Assembly: GCA_029863585.1 (NCBI GenBank)
Contig: JAOTVC010000012.1
Coordinates: 1-34,451 of the forward strand
DNA: 34,451 nucleotides
From: Alphaproteobacteria bacterium
Lineage (GTDB): Bacteria > Pseudomonadota > Alphaproteobacteria > SMXQ01
Reading direction: 5' to 3'
Below the pieces are notes generated by a model. That model did not search any database. It saw only the letters and a program-made list of their open reading frames with translations, and was not told the DNA's origin. Of the stretch, positions 7,115 through 15,241 are shown in pieces. The position numbers and the translations under genes were made by a program. How positions within the stretch are numbered: position 1 is the stretch's first letter; every line of letters starts with the position of its first letter.

Positions 7115-8513
7115 CGCTTACCAAGCGGTCATGGGCCGGCAAGGCGAAATCATGCAACGGTCCATTGGGCTCGATTACGGCCGCTACGCAACGGGTACCC
7201 TCGCCTTCGATTATGAGCGGCTGCTTCGGGATACGGGCTATGAGATCGACGAAATCCGCGCCGTGCAGGCGGCAACGGGCGTCGGCGACACACCCCTGAT
7301 CGAGGTCCGAAACATTACCGCCCTGGCCCGCAGCCTGGCTCGGCCGGGAAAAGGGGCGCGGATATTCGTCAAGGACGAGGCAAAGAACCCATCGGGCTCG
7401 TTCAAGGACAGGCGCGCCTCGCTTTCCGTGCATGAAGCCAAGAAACGAGGCTACCCCGGTGTCGCCGCGGCGACCAGCGGCAACTACGGGGCCGCCGTTG
7501 CGTCTCAGGCGGCCAAGGCCGGTCTGCGCTGCATCATCGTCCAGGAGGCGTTTGACAGCCAGGGCAACGCCCAGCCCGAAATCGCCGAGAAGACGAGGGC
7601 CTGCGAAGCTTACGGCGCGGAAGTCATCCGCCTCTCGGTGGGCCCGGAGCTGTTTTTCGTCTTCCTGCGTGTTCTTGAGGACACCGGTTATTTCAACGCC
7701 TCTCTCTACTCCCCTTTCTCCGTTCTCGGCATCGAGACCCTGGGCCATGAACTCGCCCTTCAGGTGAAGGGTCTCACCGGCCGACCTCCCGACGCCGTGG
7801 TGGTGACCCACGCCGGCGGTGGAAATCTGACCGGCACCGCGCGTGGCATGATCACCGCGGGGGCGACCGATACCGAAGTCATCGCTGCCAGCGTCGACCT
7901 TTCCGGGCTGCACATGGCATCGGACGGTGATTTCAATCGGAAGTCATTCACCACCGGCCACACCGGTTTTTCCCTCCCCTTCACCACCTGGCCCGACCGC
8001 AGCGATGTGCCGCGCAGCGCCGCCCGGCCGCTGCGCTACATGGACCGTTTCGTGACCGTCACCCAGGGCGAGGTCTTTTACATCACCGAAGTGCTGGCCG
8101 CACTGGAAGGCCTGGAACGGGGACCGGCGGGCAACACCTCACTGGCCGCTGCCTTTGCCCTCGCCCAGGAATTGGATCAGGATGAGATCATCGTTGTGCA
8201 GGAAACCGAATATACCGGTGCCGGCAAGCACCCCTTGGCCCAGCTCAACTTCGCCAGGCAAATGGGGGTGAAGATTGGACGCGGAGACCCCGGCGCCAAC
8301 GTTCCCGGGAAACGGATCGTGATTCCGGAGCATCCCAGTCAAATCAGGGCGCGCGACGTGGATCTCGACCGGGTACGCCGGTCTTATCTTGCCAATGCCA
8401 CCGCGGCGTTGCCCAAAGGGACGGACCTGGGCAGCGCCGATATCGAATTCCTGGCGGCCGAGACCCGCACTACGCCGATCCATGTACGGGAGGTTCTTGA
8501 TGAGATGCCCTGA
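7101..8513 (+). CDS. ortB: 2-amino-4-oxopentanoate thiolase, beta (PLP) subunit
   Basis: This 470-residue fold-type II PLP enzyme belongs to the threonine-synthase-like group. The Schiff-base lysine is Lys102 in NPSGSFKDRRAS, the phosphate-binding segment is ATSGNYGAAVASQ, and a glycine-rich 'THAGGGNLTGTARG' stretch follows. With OrtA it performs the thiolytic cleavage that yields acetyl-CoA plus D-alanine. The frame extends back to 6942 across ortA, but the ATG at 7101 overlaps the end of ortA and gives the usual family length. Its last codons overlap the start of oraS. No motif is missing, so it is expected to be active. Confidence 0.95.
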   Translation: MRDRDAYQAVMGRQGEIMQRSIGLDYGRYATGTLAFDYERLLRDTGYEIDEIRAVQAATGVGDTPLIEVRNITALARSLARPGKGARIFVKDEAKNPSGSFKDRRASLSVHEAKKRGYPGVAAATSGNYGAAVASQAAKAGLRCIIVQEAFDSQGNAQPEIAEKTRACEAYGAEVIRLSVGPELFFVFLRVLEDTGYFNASLYSPFSVLGIETLGHELALQVKGLTGRPPDAVVVTHAGGGNLTGTARGMITAGATDTEVIAASVDLSGLHMASDGDFNRKSFTTGHTGFSLPFTTWPDRSDVPRSAARPLRYMDRFVTVTQGEVFYITEVLAALEGLERGPAGNTSLAAAFALAQELDQDEIIVVQETEYTGAGKHPLAQLNFARQMGVKIGRGDPGANVPGKRIVIPEHPSQIRARDVDLDRVRRSYLANATAALPKGTDLGSADIEFLAAETRTTPIHVREVLDEMP

Positions 8514-8853
8514 ACGGGAGGATGACTTCGCCACTCGCCGCAAACACCTCGAGGGAATGTCCGATGAGGAACTGCATGCCTATTTTTGGAGCCTCGTCGA
8601 CAAGATCGTGGCACCGCTCATCGCGGAGGCCTGCACCCATACGACGCCATCCATCGAGCGCTCGGTGTTGCTGCGCATGGGGTTTTCCAGCATCGAAGCA
8701 AAGGCATTGGTCGGTGGCATGAATGAGCGCGGCCTCCTCGGCCACGGCGCGGGGCGGCTCGTCCTCGAACTGGCTAAGCGCAAGGGCCTCTCGGTGCGCG
8801 AGGCGGGCGCGGAGCTGATCGAGGGCCGCCACTGGCAGGAGCTTGAGAGATGA
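8500..8853 (+). CDS. oraS: D-ornithine 4,5-aminomutase, small subunit
   Basis: This 117-residue small subunit of the adenosylcobalamin- and PLP-dependent D-ornithine 4,5-aminomutase pairs with OraE. The segment 'DEELHAYFWSLVDKIVAPLIAEACTHTTPSIERSVLLRMG' is characteristic of OraS, and the ending 'GREHW'-like region appears as EGRHWQELER. I chose the ATG at 8500 because GGAGG lies 6 nt upstream, although the frame is open to 8389 inside ortB. It overlaps ortB by 14 nt and oraE by 4 nt (ATGA). The length agrees with known OraS proteins of about 120 residues. Confidence 0.94.
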   Translation: MRCPEREDDFATRRKHLEGMSDEELHAYFWSLVDKIVAPLIAEACTHTTPSIERSVLLRMGFSSIEAKALVGGMNERGLLGHGAGRLVLELAKRKGLSVREAGAELIEGRHWQELER

Positions 8854-11048
8854 AGCTCACCCCCGACCGGAAACTCGACGTCGCAGAGGTCCTCAAGGAT
8901 CTCGATAAGTACCGCCCCAGGCGCAAGGGTTGGACCTGGCGCCACAAGCTTGCGGATCAGGAAATCGGCCCCTTTCTCTTCAAGGATACCAGCGAGAACC
9001 TCAAGCGCTCGGTGCCGCTGCCGGCGGCCCATGCCTTCGGTGAGATCGATCCACAGTGCGATTTGGTCATCACCACCGAAATCGCCTCGGGGCGGTTCGA
9101 GGACGATCTGCGCCGCATGCGCATGGCGGCTTGGCATGGCGCCGATCACATTATGGTCATCCGGACCACGGGCCAATCACATATCGATGGGCTGATCGAA
9201 GGGACACCCGAAGGGGTCGGCGGCGTCCCCATCACCCGGAAGCAGATCCGCGCCACACGCAAGGCGCTTGACGCCATCGAGGACGAGGTCGGCAGGCCCA
9301 TCAATTTCCACTCCTATGTGAGCGGCTTGGCGGGCCCGGATATCGCCGTTCTGTTCGCAGAGGAAGGTATCAACGGGGCGCACCAGGACCCCCAATACAA
9401 CACCCTCTATCGCGGCATCAACATGCACCGGTCATTCGTCGATGCCGCCGAGGCCAAGAGGGTGATGGCGGATGCCGGCATTCTCCAACTGGATGGCGCG
9501 CACAACGCCAACGCCACGGCCAAGGAAGCGTGGAAGGTGACACCGGAACTATTCGTACAGCACGCGATCAATACCGCCTATTCCCGGGCGGCGGGCATGC
9601 CGGCGGAGAGGATTGCGCTGTCTACCGTGCCTCCCACCGCCCCGCCGGCGCCCAAGCTGCGGCTGGACCTGCCCTATGCGCTGGCCCTTCGCGAGCTTTT
9701 CGACGGTTACGTCTTCCGGGCCCAGCAAAACACCCGCTATATGGAGACCGACACCCAAGAAGCAACCGTCACTCACGTGTTGGACACGCTGATCTCACGG
9801 CTTGTCCCTACCCATATTCAAAGCACGATCACCCCCGATGAAGGCCGCAATATTCCCTGGCACTACAACAACATGGCCGGCGTTAACGCGGCGCGCCAGA
9901 CCTTGATGGGCATCGACGGCCTGATGGAGATGGTGGATCTGAAGGATGATGGGGCATTGAGAGAAAGTGTGCGGGAACTCAAGGAACGTGCTGTTCTGTT
10001 CCTTGAGGAAATTCTCGAAGGCGGAGGCTATTACAGCGCGGTTGAGGCGGGACAGTTCGTCGATTCAGGCTACTTCCCGGAGCGCAAGGGCGACGGCATC
10101 ACGCGCGACCCTACGGGCGGCGATGGCGCCGGAACCGTTATACCGCGGGAGAGCGACTACGGCGCGCCGGTCTGCTCCCACTTCGGCAACAACGCGCTCG
10201 CCGAACGGGACGGCAAGGCATGCGACGAATACGGGGGCTGCACGCTCTGTGAACCGCAAAAGATCCAATACATCGACGAGGTCGATACCGAGGATAATGT
10301 GCACAAACGCCTTGAGGCCCCACTCGCGGACCGCGCGGCAGGCCTTCTGCGCCCCGAAGTGGAAAAGCACGGCGACGGCATCGTTTGTCTCACCATCTTC
10401 ATCCCCGCAGAAGCGGAAACCGCCGCGGCGGCGGCATTGGAAATGGCCCGGCGGATGGGCCTCAAGAACCCCGAAATCATTTCCCGCCGGCTGATGCACC
10501 CGGCAGAAGGAACCACGTTCGAGATCAAGGGCATCCTCGACGTCACATTGAGGATCGATGAGCTTTCCCTGCCGCAAACACGGGAACCGCTGTCGGACGC
10601 CGAGATCGAGGCCTGGGTGCGGCCCAGGGAAATACATGTGATAGCGGCCACCGTGGGGCAAGACGAACATTCGGTGGGGCTCCATGAAATCCTTGATATC
10701 AAGCATGGAGGCATCGAGAAATACGGCTTTCTCTGTCATGATCTCGGGACATCGGTGCGCCTTGAACGGCTGCTTGATGCTGTCGAGGAAACCGGCGCCC
10801 GCGCTGTATTGATCTCGACCATCGTTACCCACGGCGATGCCCATAAACACAACATGCGGCGCCTCGAAGAGCTCGCGAAGGAGCGCGGCTTGCGCGGCCG
10901 GCTTGTCATGATCGCGGGGGGGGCGCAGGTGACGGACGAACTCGCGCAGGCCTGTGGCCTCGATGCCGGCTTCGGCCGGGGGACGACGGGACGGGATGTC
11001 GCCAGTTTCATTGTTCGCAGGCTGCAGGCGATGGCTGGCGCGGGTTAA
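8850..11048 (+). CDS. oraE: D-ornithine 4,5-aminomutase, large subunit (B12/PLP)
   Basis: This 732-residue catalytic subunit moves the terminal amino group of D-ornithine to C4, giving (2R,4S)-2,4-diaminopentanoate. The N-terminal two thirds are the PLP-binding TIM-barrel part. The C-terminal Rossmann part binds adenosylcobalamin: the base-off signature DxHxxG is Asp605, His607 and Gly610 in GQDEHSVGLHEILDIKHGG, and later 'MIAGGAQVTDELA' and 'GFGRGTTGRDVA' complete the fold. Lys618 or Lys624 just after the signature is the likely counterpart of the lysine that tethers PLP in the clostridial enzyme. It starts within the last codon of oraS. The enzyme needs an external or internal B12 supply; no B12 riboswitch is visible in this operon. 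Confidence 0.96.
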   Translation: MKLTPDRKLDVAEVLKDLDKYRPRRKGWTWRHKLADQEIGPFLFKDTSENLKRSVPLPAAHAFGEIDPQCDLVITTEIASGRFEDDLRRMRMAAWHGADHIMVIRTTGQSHIDGLIEGTPEGVGGVPITRKQIRATRKALDAIEDEVGRPINFHSYVSGLAGPDIAVLFAEEGINGAHQDPQYNTLYRGINMHRSFVDAAEAKRVMADAGILQLDGAHNANATAKEAWKVTPELFVQHAINTAYSRAAGMPAERIALSTVPPTAPPAPKLRLDLPYALALRELFDGYVFRAQQNTRYMETDTQEATVTHVLDTLISRLVPTHIQSTITPDEGRNIPWHYNNMAGVNAARQTLMGIDGLMEMVDLKDDGALRESVRELKERAVLFLEEILEGGGYYSAVEAGQFVDSGYFPERKGDGITRDPTGGDGAGTVIPRESDYGAPVCSHFGNNALAERDGKACDEYGGCTLCEPQKIQYIDEVDTEDNVHKRLEAPLADRAAGLLRPEVEKHGDGIVCLTIFIPAEAETAAAAALEMARRMGLKNPEIISRRLMHPAEGTTFEIKGILDVTLRIDELSLPQTREPLSDAEIEAWVRPREIHVIAATVGQDEHSVGLHEILDIKHGGIEKYGFLCHDLGTSVRLERLLDAVEETGARAVLISTIVTHGDAHKHNMRRLEELAKERGLRGRLVMIAGGAQVTDELAQACGLDAGFGRGTTGRDVASFIVRRLQAMAGAG

Positions 11049-11052
11049 CACG

Positions 11053-12153
11053 ATGGCCCCTGCCCGCCTGACGATCGATCTCGACAAGATCGAGCACAAC
11101 GCCCGGGCCGTCGTCAGCTTTTGCCGGGAACACGGCATCGACGTCACCGGCGTGACCAAAGGCGTCTGCGGCCACCCTGAAATCGCCAAGGCCATGCTGC
11201 GCGGCGGAGTCTCGTCGCTCGGGGAATCACGTCTTGAGAACATCCACCGCCTCAGGCGCGCGGGCATCGATGCCCCCTGCACGTTGCTTCGCGTTCCCCC
11301 GCTCTCGGAAGCCGCCAATGTGGTGGCCTCGGCCGATGTCAGCCTGAACAGCGAACTTTCGGTGCTCACCGCCCTATCGGATGTCGCCGGACGCCTAGGC
11401 GTGGTTCACGATGTGATCGTCATGGTGGAGCTCGGCGACCTGCGGGAGGGGGTAATGCCCGAGAATCTAATGGCCTTTTGCGCTGCCGCGCACAGGCTGT
11501 CCGCCATCCGTCTCGCCGGTCTGGGTGCGAACCTGGCGTGTTTCGCGGGCGTCGTCCCAAGCGAGGCGAACATGAACCAACTCATCGCCCTCGCCCACGA
11601 GGTCGAGAGCACCTGCGGCCTATCCTTGGACCTGATTTCAGGCATCAACTCGAGCGCACTCGATCTCATCGCCGCGGGGCGGATGCCACGAGAGGTCAAC
11701 CACGCGCGAATTGGCGAGGCCATCCTGCTGGGACGAGAGACCGTCCATCGGAATCCCTGGCCGGGGACCTTGCAGGACGCCTTTATCCTGGATGCGGAAG
11801 TGCTGGAGCGGAAGACCAAGCCGTCGACCCCTATAGGCGAGCGCGGCGAGGACGCCTTCGGCGGCCTGCCCGTCTGGGAGGATCGGGGGGACCGGGTGCG
11901 CGCGCTCCTGAACGTGGGACGAGAGGACGTGCGGATCCAGGGGCTCACGCCTGTTGAAACCGGCGTTACAATCCTCGGCGGATCCAGCGGCTATCTCGTT
12001 GTCGATGTCACCGACGCCCGCCGCGACATCGAGGTCGGCGCCGAGCTTGCCTTTTCCCCGAACTACGGCGCGCTGCTCTCGGCCATGAGCTCAGCCTATC
12101 TCCGCAAGCTCGTGTTGCGCCAAGGCGAACCCGTCGAGGACACGGCCGAGTGA
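11053..12153 (+). CDS. orr: Ornithine racemase (alanine-racemase fold)
   Basis: This 366-residue fold-type III PLP enzyme should interconvert L- and D-ornithine and so feed the D-specific aminomutase. The PLP lysine lies in DVTGVTKGVCGHPEIAKAML, and SLGESRLENIHRLRRAG and GINSSALDLIAAGRMP match ornithine/lysine-type racemases rather than biosynthetic Alr. It begins 4 nt after the oraE stop and ends overlapping the GTG start of the next gene (GTGA). The frame is open to 10954 but the ATG at 11053 agrees with family length. The substrate is assigned mainly from the operon; a broader basic-amino-acid racemase activity is possible. Confidence 0.93.
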   Translation: MAPARLTIDLDKIEHNARAVVSFCREHGIDVTGVTKGVCGHPEIAKAMLRGGVSSLGESRLENIHRLRRAGIDAPCTLLRVPPLSEAANVVASADVSLNSELSVLTALSDVAGRLGVVHDVIVMVELGDLREGVMPENLMAFCAAAHRLSAIRLAGLGANLACFAGVVPSEANMNQLIALAHEVESTCGLSLDLISGINSSALDLIAAGRMPREVNHARIGEAILLGRETVHRNPWPGTLQDAFILDAEVLERKTKPSTPIGERGEDAFGGLPVWEDRGDRVRALLNVGREDVRIQGLTPVETGVTILGGSSGYLVVDVTDARRDIEVGAELAFSPNYGALLSAMSSAYLRKLVLRQGEPVEDTAE

Positions 12154-13331
12154 CCCGGCCTATCAGCGATAATCCCTCCCAAGCGAGATCGAGCGGCGAC
12201 CATTTGTCGCAGGCGCTGATTCACCTTGATCATCTGACCCACAATGTCGGCCTCCTGCGCGAACTGATCGGCGACGTGTCCCTCTGGCCGGCCATAAAGG
12301 CCAATGCCTATGGCCACGGGGCGGAGATCGTCGCCCGGCACCTGGTCGATCTTGGATGCGAGACCCTTTGTGTGGCGCACGTTTCGGAGGCGATCGCCCT
12401 CCTCGATGCCGGCATTGGTGCAAGATTTGTGATTCTATCCGCGACTTTGCCTGAGCACGCCGAAGCGATAGTGGCGACGGGCTGTGAGCCGGTCCTGTGC
12501 ACCACCGGCATGGCCGAAGCATTGGCAGAAGCAGCGGAGAAGACCGGAATGACCGTCGCGGTCCATCTCATGGTCGATACCGGCATGGGACGCATCGGCA
12601 TCCCAACCGATGAGGTCTGTCAATTTCTCGATCATTGCCGGGCCCTGCCGAGGCTGCGCATCAAGGGACTGATGAGCCACTTTCCGCGCGCCGATGAACT
12701 CGACAAGGTCTACTCCCATGCCCAGCTGGAGCGCTTCAAATCCATTGTGGAGGCAACCCGAGACCAGGGAATCGAGGTCCGCCATATTGCCAACAGCGCG
12801 GGGATCTTCGACATCCCAGGCTCATATTTTGACGCCGTCCGCCCGGGCATCGCGATTTACGGCTTGCGCCCCTCCCGCCAGATCGCAAATCGGCGTATCG
12901 GAGAACTGCGGCCGGTTCTGGAGTGGAAGACCAGGATCACGTTCCTGAAACGCGTTCCCGCCGGAACGGGACTGAGCTACGGTCACGACTTCCTCACCAC
13001 GCGGCCGTCGCTCATCGCGACCCTTCCCCTCGGTTACGGTGACGGCTTCAGCCGGCGGCTGTCGAGCAATTGCGATGTCTTGGTGCGTGGCGTCAGGTGC
13101 CCCCAGGTGGGCCGGATCACCATGGATCAATGCCTGATCGATGTCACCGACCTCGAGGGCCGAGCCGTTATTGGCGATGAGGTGATGATCATCGGCTGCC
13201 AGGGGGAAGAAGAGATCACCGCGGACGAACTGGCCGACAAGCTTGGAACCATCAATTACGAAATCTCGACCGCCATCGCCCACCGCGTTCCGCGCATCGC
13301 AGTCGACATCACGCCGGAGAGCCGCTCTTAG
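12150..13331 (+). CDS. alr: Alanine racemase
   Basis: This 393-residue alanine racemase contains the PLP lysine Lys50 in WPAIKANAYGHGAEIVA and the second catalytic base tyrosine in GTGLSYGHDF. The C-terminal Greek-key domain motif GRITMDQCLIDVTDL is intact. It begins at a GTG that overlaps the orr stop codon by 4 nt, so it belongs to the ornithine operon. A chemically sensible job here is to convert D-alanine, released by the OrtAB thiolase, into L-alanine, which can then be transaminated to pyruvate. It could also serve peptidoglycan synthesis. It has a slightly extended, poorly conserved N-terminus of about 20 residues. Activity is expected; the operon-specific role is inferred. Confidence 0.95.
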   Translation: MTRPISDNPSQARSSGDHLSQALIHLDHLTHNVGLLRELIGDVSLWPAIKANAYGHGAEIVARHLVDLGCETLCVAHVSEAIALLDAGIGARFVILSATLPEHAEAIVATGCEPVLCTTGMAEALAEAAEKTGMTVAVHLMVDTGMGRIGIPTDEVCQFLDHCRALPRLRIKGLMSHFPRADELDKVYSHAQLERFKSIVEATRDQGIEVRHIANSAGIFDIPGSYFDAVRPGIAIYGLRPSRQIANRRIGELRPVLEWKTRITFLKRVPAGTGLSYGHDFLTTRPSLIATLPLGYGDGFSRRLSSNCDVLVRGVRCPQVGRITMDQCLIDVTDLEGRAVIGDEVMIIGCQGEEEITADELADKLGTINYEISTAIAHRVPRIAVDITPESRS

Positions 13332-13539
13332 CGTGACCGCCGGCCGGGAAAGGACGTTGGTCGCGGCCGATCGCACCGCCGCAGGCGCCCGGAAGCGCCG
13401 AATTTCCGCCCGGCCTTCCCGTGCCAGGGGCAGCGAGACTACCGCGGGGGGCGCTCAATCTCGCCGCGCCCGACCGCGATGAAAGGCCCGCCGGCTACAC
13501 GCAGGGTATCTCGTTGCGCCCCCATAAAGCCCACGACCC

Positions 13540-15231
13540 TCAGACCTTGCCGCGTTGCCCCTGATCTTCATTGTTGAAGATCCACGCAACCGCTTCGCCG
13601 ATGTTCAACACGCCGGGCTCGGGACGCCACTCCTGGCTGGCGGCGAGATTGCGATCGGACAACGACGACGTATCACCGCTCGCCTCTTCGTGCGCCAGGG
13701 CGCAAAGTGCCTCCATCCTCCCTTTCCAGAGCTCCATATTCTCGGGCGTCAGATCCACCCATCCACCATGGGCATCTTGTGCCTTGAGCTTTGGGCCCCT
13801 CAGCAGGCGGTCCCCGTCGGCCAGCAGGATGCCGATCCCGATAGAGATGATGCGCCTGCGGATTTCCGGATTGTTTCGGATGAAATCCGTGAGATCGGCC
13901 GCCAATTTATCGGCGTCTGGACCCAGTATGGCATCTGGCGTGGCGCAGACCTGCTTCAGCAGATACGCCTCGAACAACAGCTTGGACAGACGCGGCGGGC
14001 CTAGAATGCAAAAGGCCACAGATTCGCCATGTGCCGCCTCCAGCTGGCGCAGCTTGCTGATCGCCGCCCCGCGGAGAAAGCCGCCGCGGTAGCTCGGCCC
14101 CATCACCGCGCCATCCAATGCGGCGATAATATCGCGGCCGGTATTGCCTCCCGTAAGCTCGGCGATGACGATCCGCGCGATCTCCTCGGGCGTGACAAGC
14201 TCCATCTGGCCAAGGGAGGTGATGGCCGCGAACTCGCCGGCCGTGAATTGCCCGTTCTCCCCGGTGTGAATGTACGTCCCGTGCAAGTGCTCTCCGGTCG
14301 GCGTGCCGAACGCGCCTTCGATCACCAGGCTCGAAGGATCTGATGCGGACACGGCCTCCTCGGGAGGGCAATCCCAAAGCGGAATGTCACGGCCGCCCGC
14401 GCGAATGGGACCGTAGTCGATTTCGCGCCAGCCGATGACCGCGGCGGGTTTTACTTCCTTGACGATCCTCAAGGAGCCCGGCGTGCGCGCCATGAGGAAG
14501 GTGAGCAGACTTTGCGCACCGGCGAGGGCGGCTTTTGAAAGCAGCAACCGGGACGGCTTTTCCTCTCCATGGGTATAGGGGATATTGAGCCCCATGCCAC
14601 CGGTGCCGGTCGTGCCGACCTTGATATAGGCCTCGGTCCCGGCGCGCTCCATGGCCGCGGCAAGCAACTGGACGTGGCGCACGAGCTGCGGCAGGTAGAG
14701 CGAGGCCAAGAGCCTCTCCAGCTCCTCGGCCCAGCTAGCCTCGTCGGAACCACCATCCGCCAGCGCACGAAGATGGGCGGCCGACGCATAGATATCCTGA
14801 TAACTGACCGCGGTCGCCGTGTTCATGCAATCGATAAGGATATCGGCAGCGGTGCCGCCAACGCCGGGCGCGCGACCTTCAATGATTCGGGTCAGCATGG
14901 AAGATTCGATGATGTCTTCATCGAGCGGGTCGAGGATATCTCCAATGAGACGGCGGCGACGCACGGGGTCAGCGAGCGCCTGGGCCCGGGGATGCCCGGA
15001 ATCGGTCTGCCAATCGGCCCTCACGAACACATCGCCCCATGCCGCAACGATCCGTGTCCCGGCGCCGGGAAAAGTGGCCTGAAGCTTGTCCGCCATGTCC
15101 TGGGCCCGGCTCTTTTGCCGCGACGCGACAATCAGTGTGGCCGGCCGCCAAGCCAGCAGCTCACGACAGACCGCGGCACCGACCAGCCCGGGGGCCCCCA
15201 GCACAAGAGCGTTCTTTCCCTCTATATCCAT
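13540..15231 (-). CDS. Large uncharacterised Rossmann oxidoreductase, SDR-related
   Basis: This 563-residue protein begins with a dinucleotide-binding motif VLGAPGLVGAAVCREL at residues 10-25, like SDR or saccharopine-dehydrogenase-type enzymes. An SDR-like active region follows, with a TTGTGGMG stretch, IPYTHGE and LLLSKAALAGAQSLL; however, Tyr and Lys are not in the strict YxxxK spacing. The rest, including TSLGQMELVTPEEIARIVI and AALDGAVMGPSYRGGF, fits no family I can name. It is twice the length of ordinary SDRs. It starts 10 nt after the acyl-CoA synthetase stop, so the two genes form an operon and may act on the same acyl substrate. There is no signal peptide. Oxidoreductase is a fair label; substrate unknown. 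Confidence 0.7.
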   Translation of the reverse strand: MDIEGKNALVLGAPGLVGAAVCRELLAWRPATLIVASRQKSRAQDMADKLQATFPGAGTRIVAAWGDVFVRADWQTDSGHPRAQALADPVRRRRLIGDILDPLDEDIIESSMLTRIIEGRAPGVGGTAADILIDCMNTATAVSYQDIYASAAHLRALADGGSDEASWAEELERLLASLYLPQLVRHVQLLAAAMERAGTEAYIKVGTTGTGGMGLNIPYTHGEEKPSRLLLSKAALAGAQSLLTFLMARTPGSLRIVKEVKPAAVIGWREIDYGPIRAGGRDIPLWDCPPEEAVSASDPSSLVIEGAFGTPTGEHLHGTYIHTGENGQFTAGEFAAITSLGQMELVTPEEIARIVIAELTGGNTGRDIIAALDGAVMGPSYRGGFLRGAAISKLRQLEAAHGESVAFCILGPPRLSKLLFEAYLLKQVCATPDAILGPDADKLAADLTDFIRNNPEIRRRIISIGIGILLADGDRLLRGPKLKAQDAHGGWVDLTPENMELWKGRMEALCALAHEEASGDTSSLSDRNLAASQEWRPEPGVLNIGEAVAWIFNNEDQGQRGKV

Positions 15232-15241
15232 GCGCCCACGC

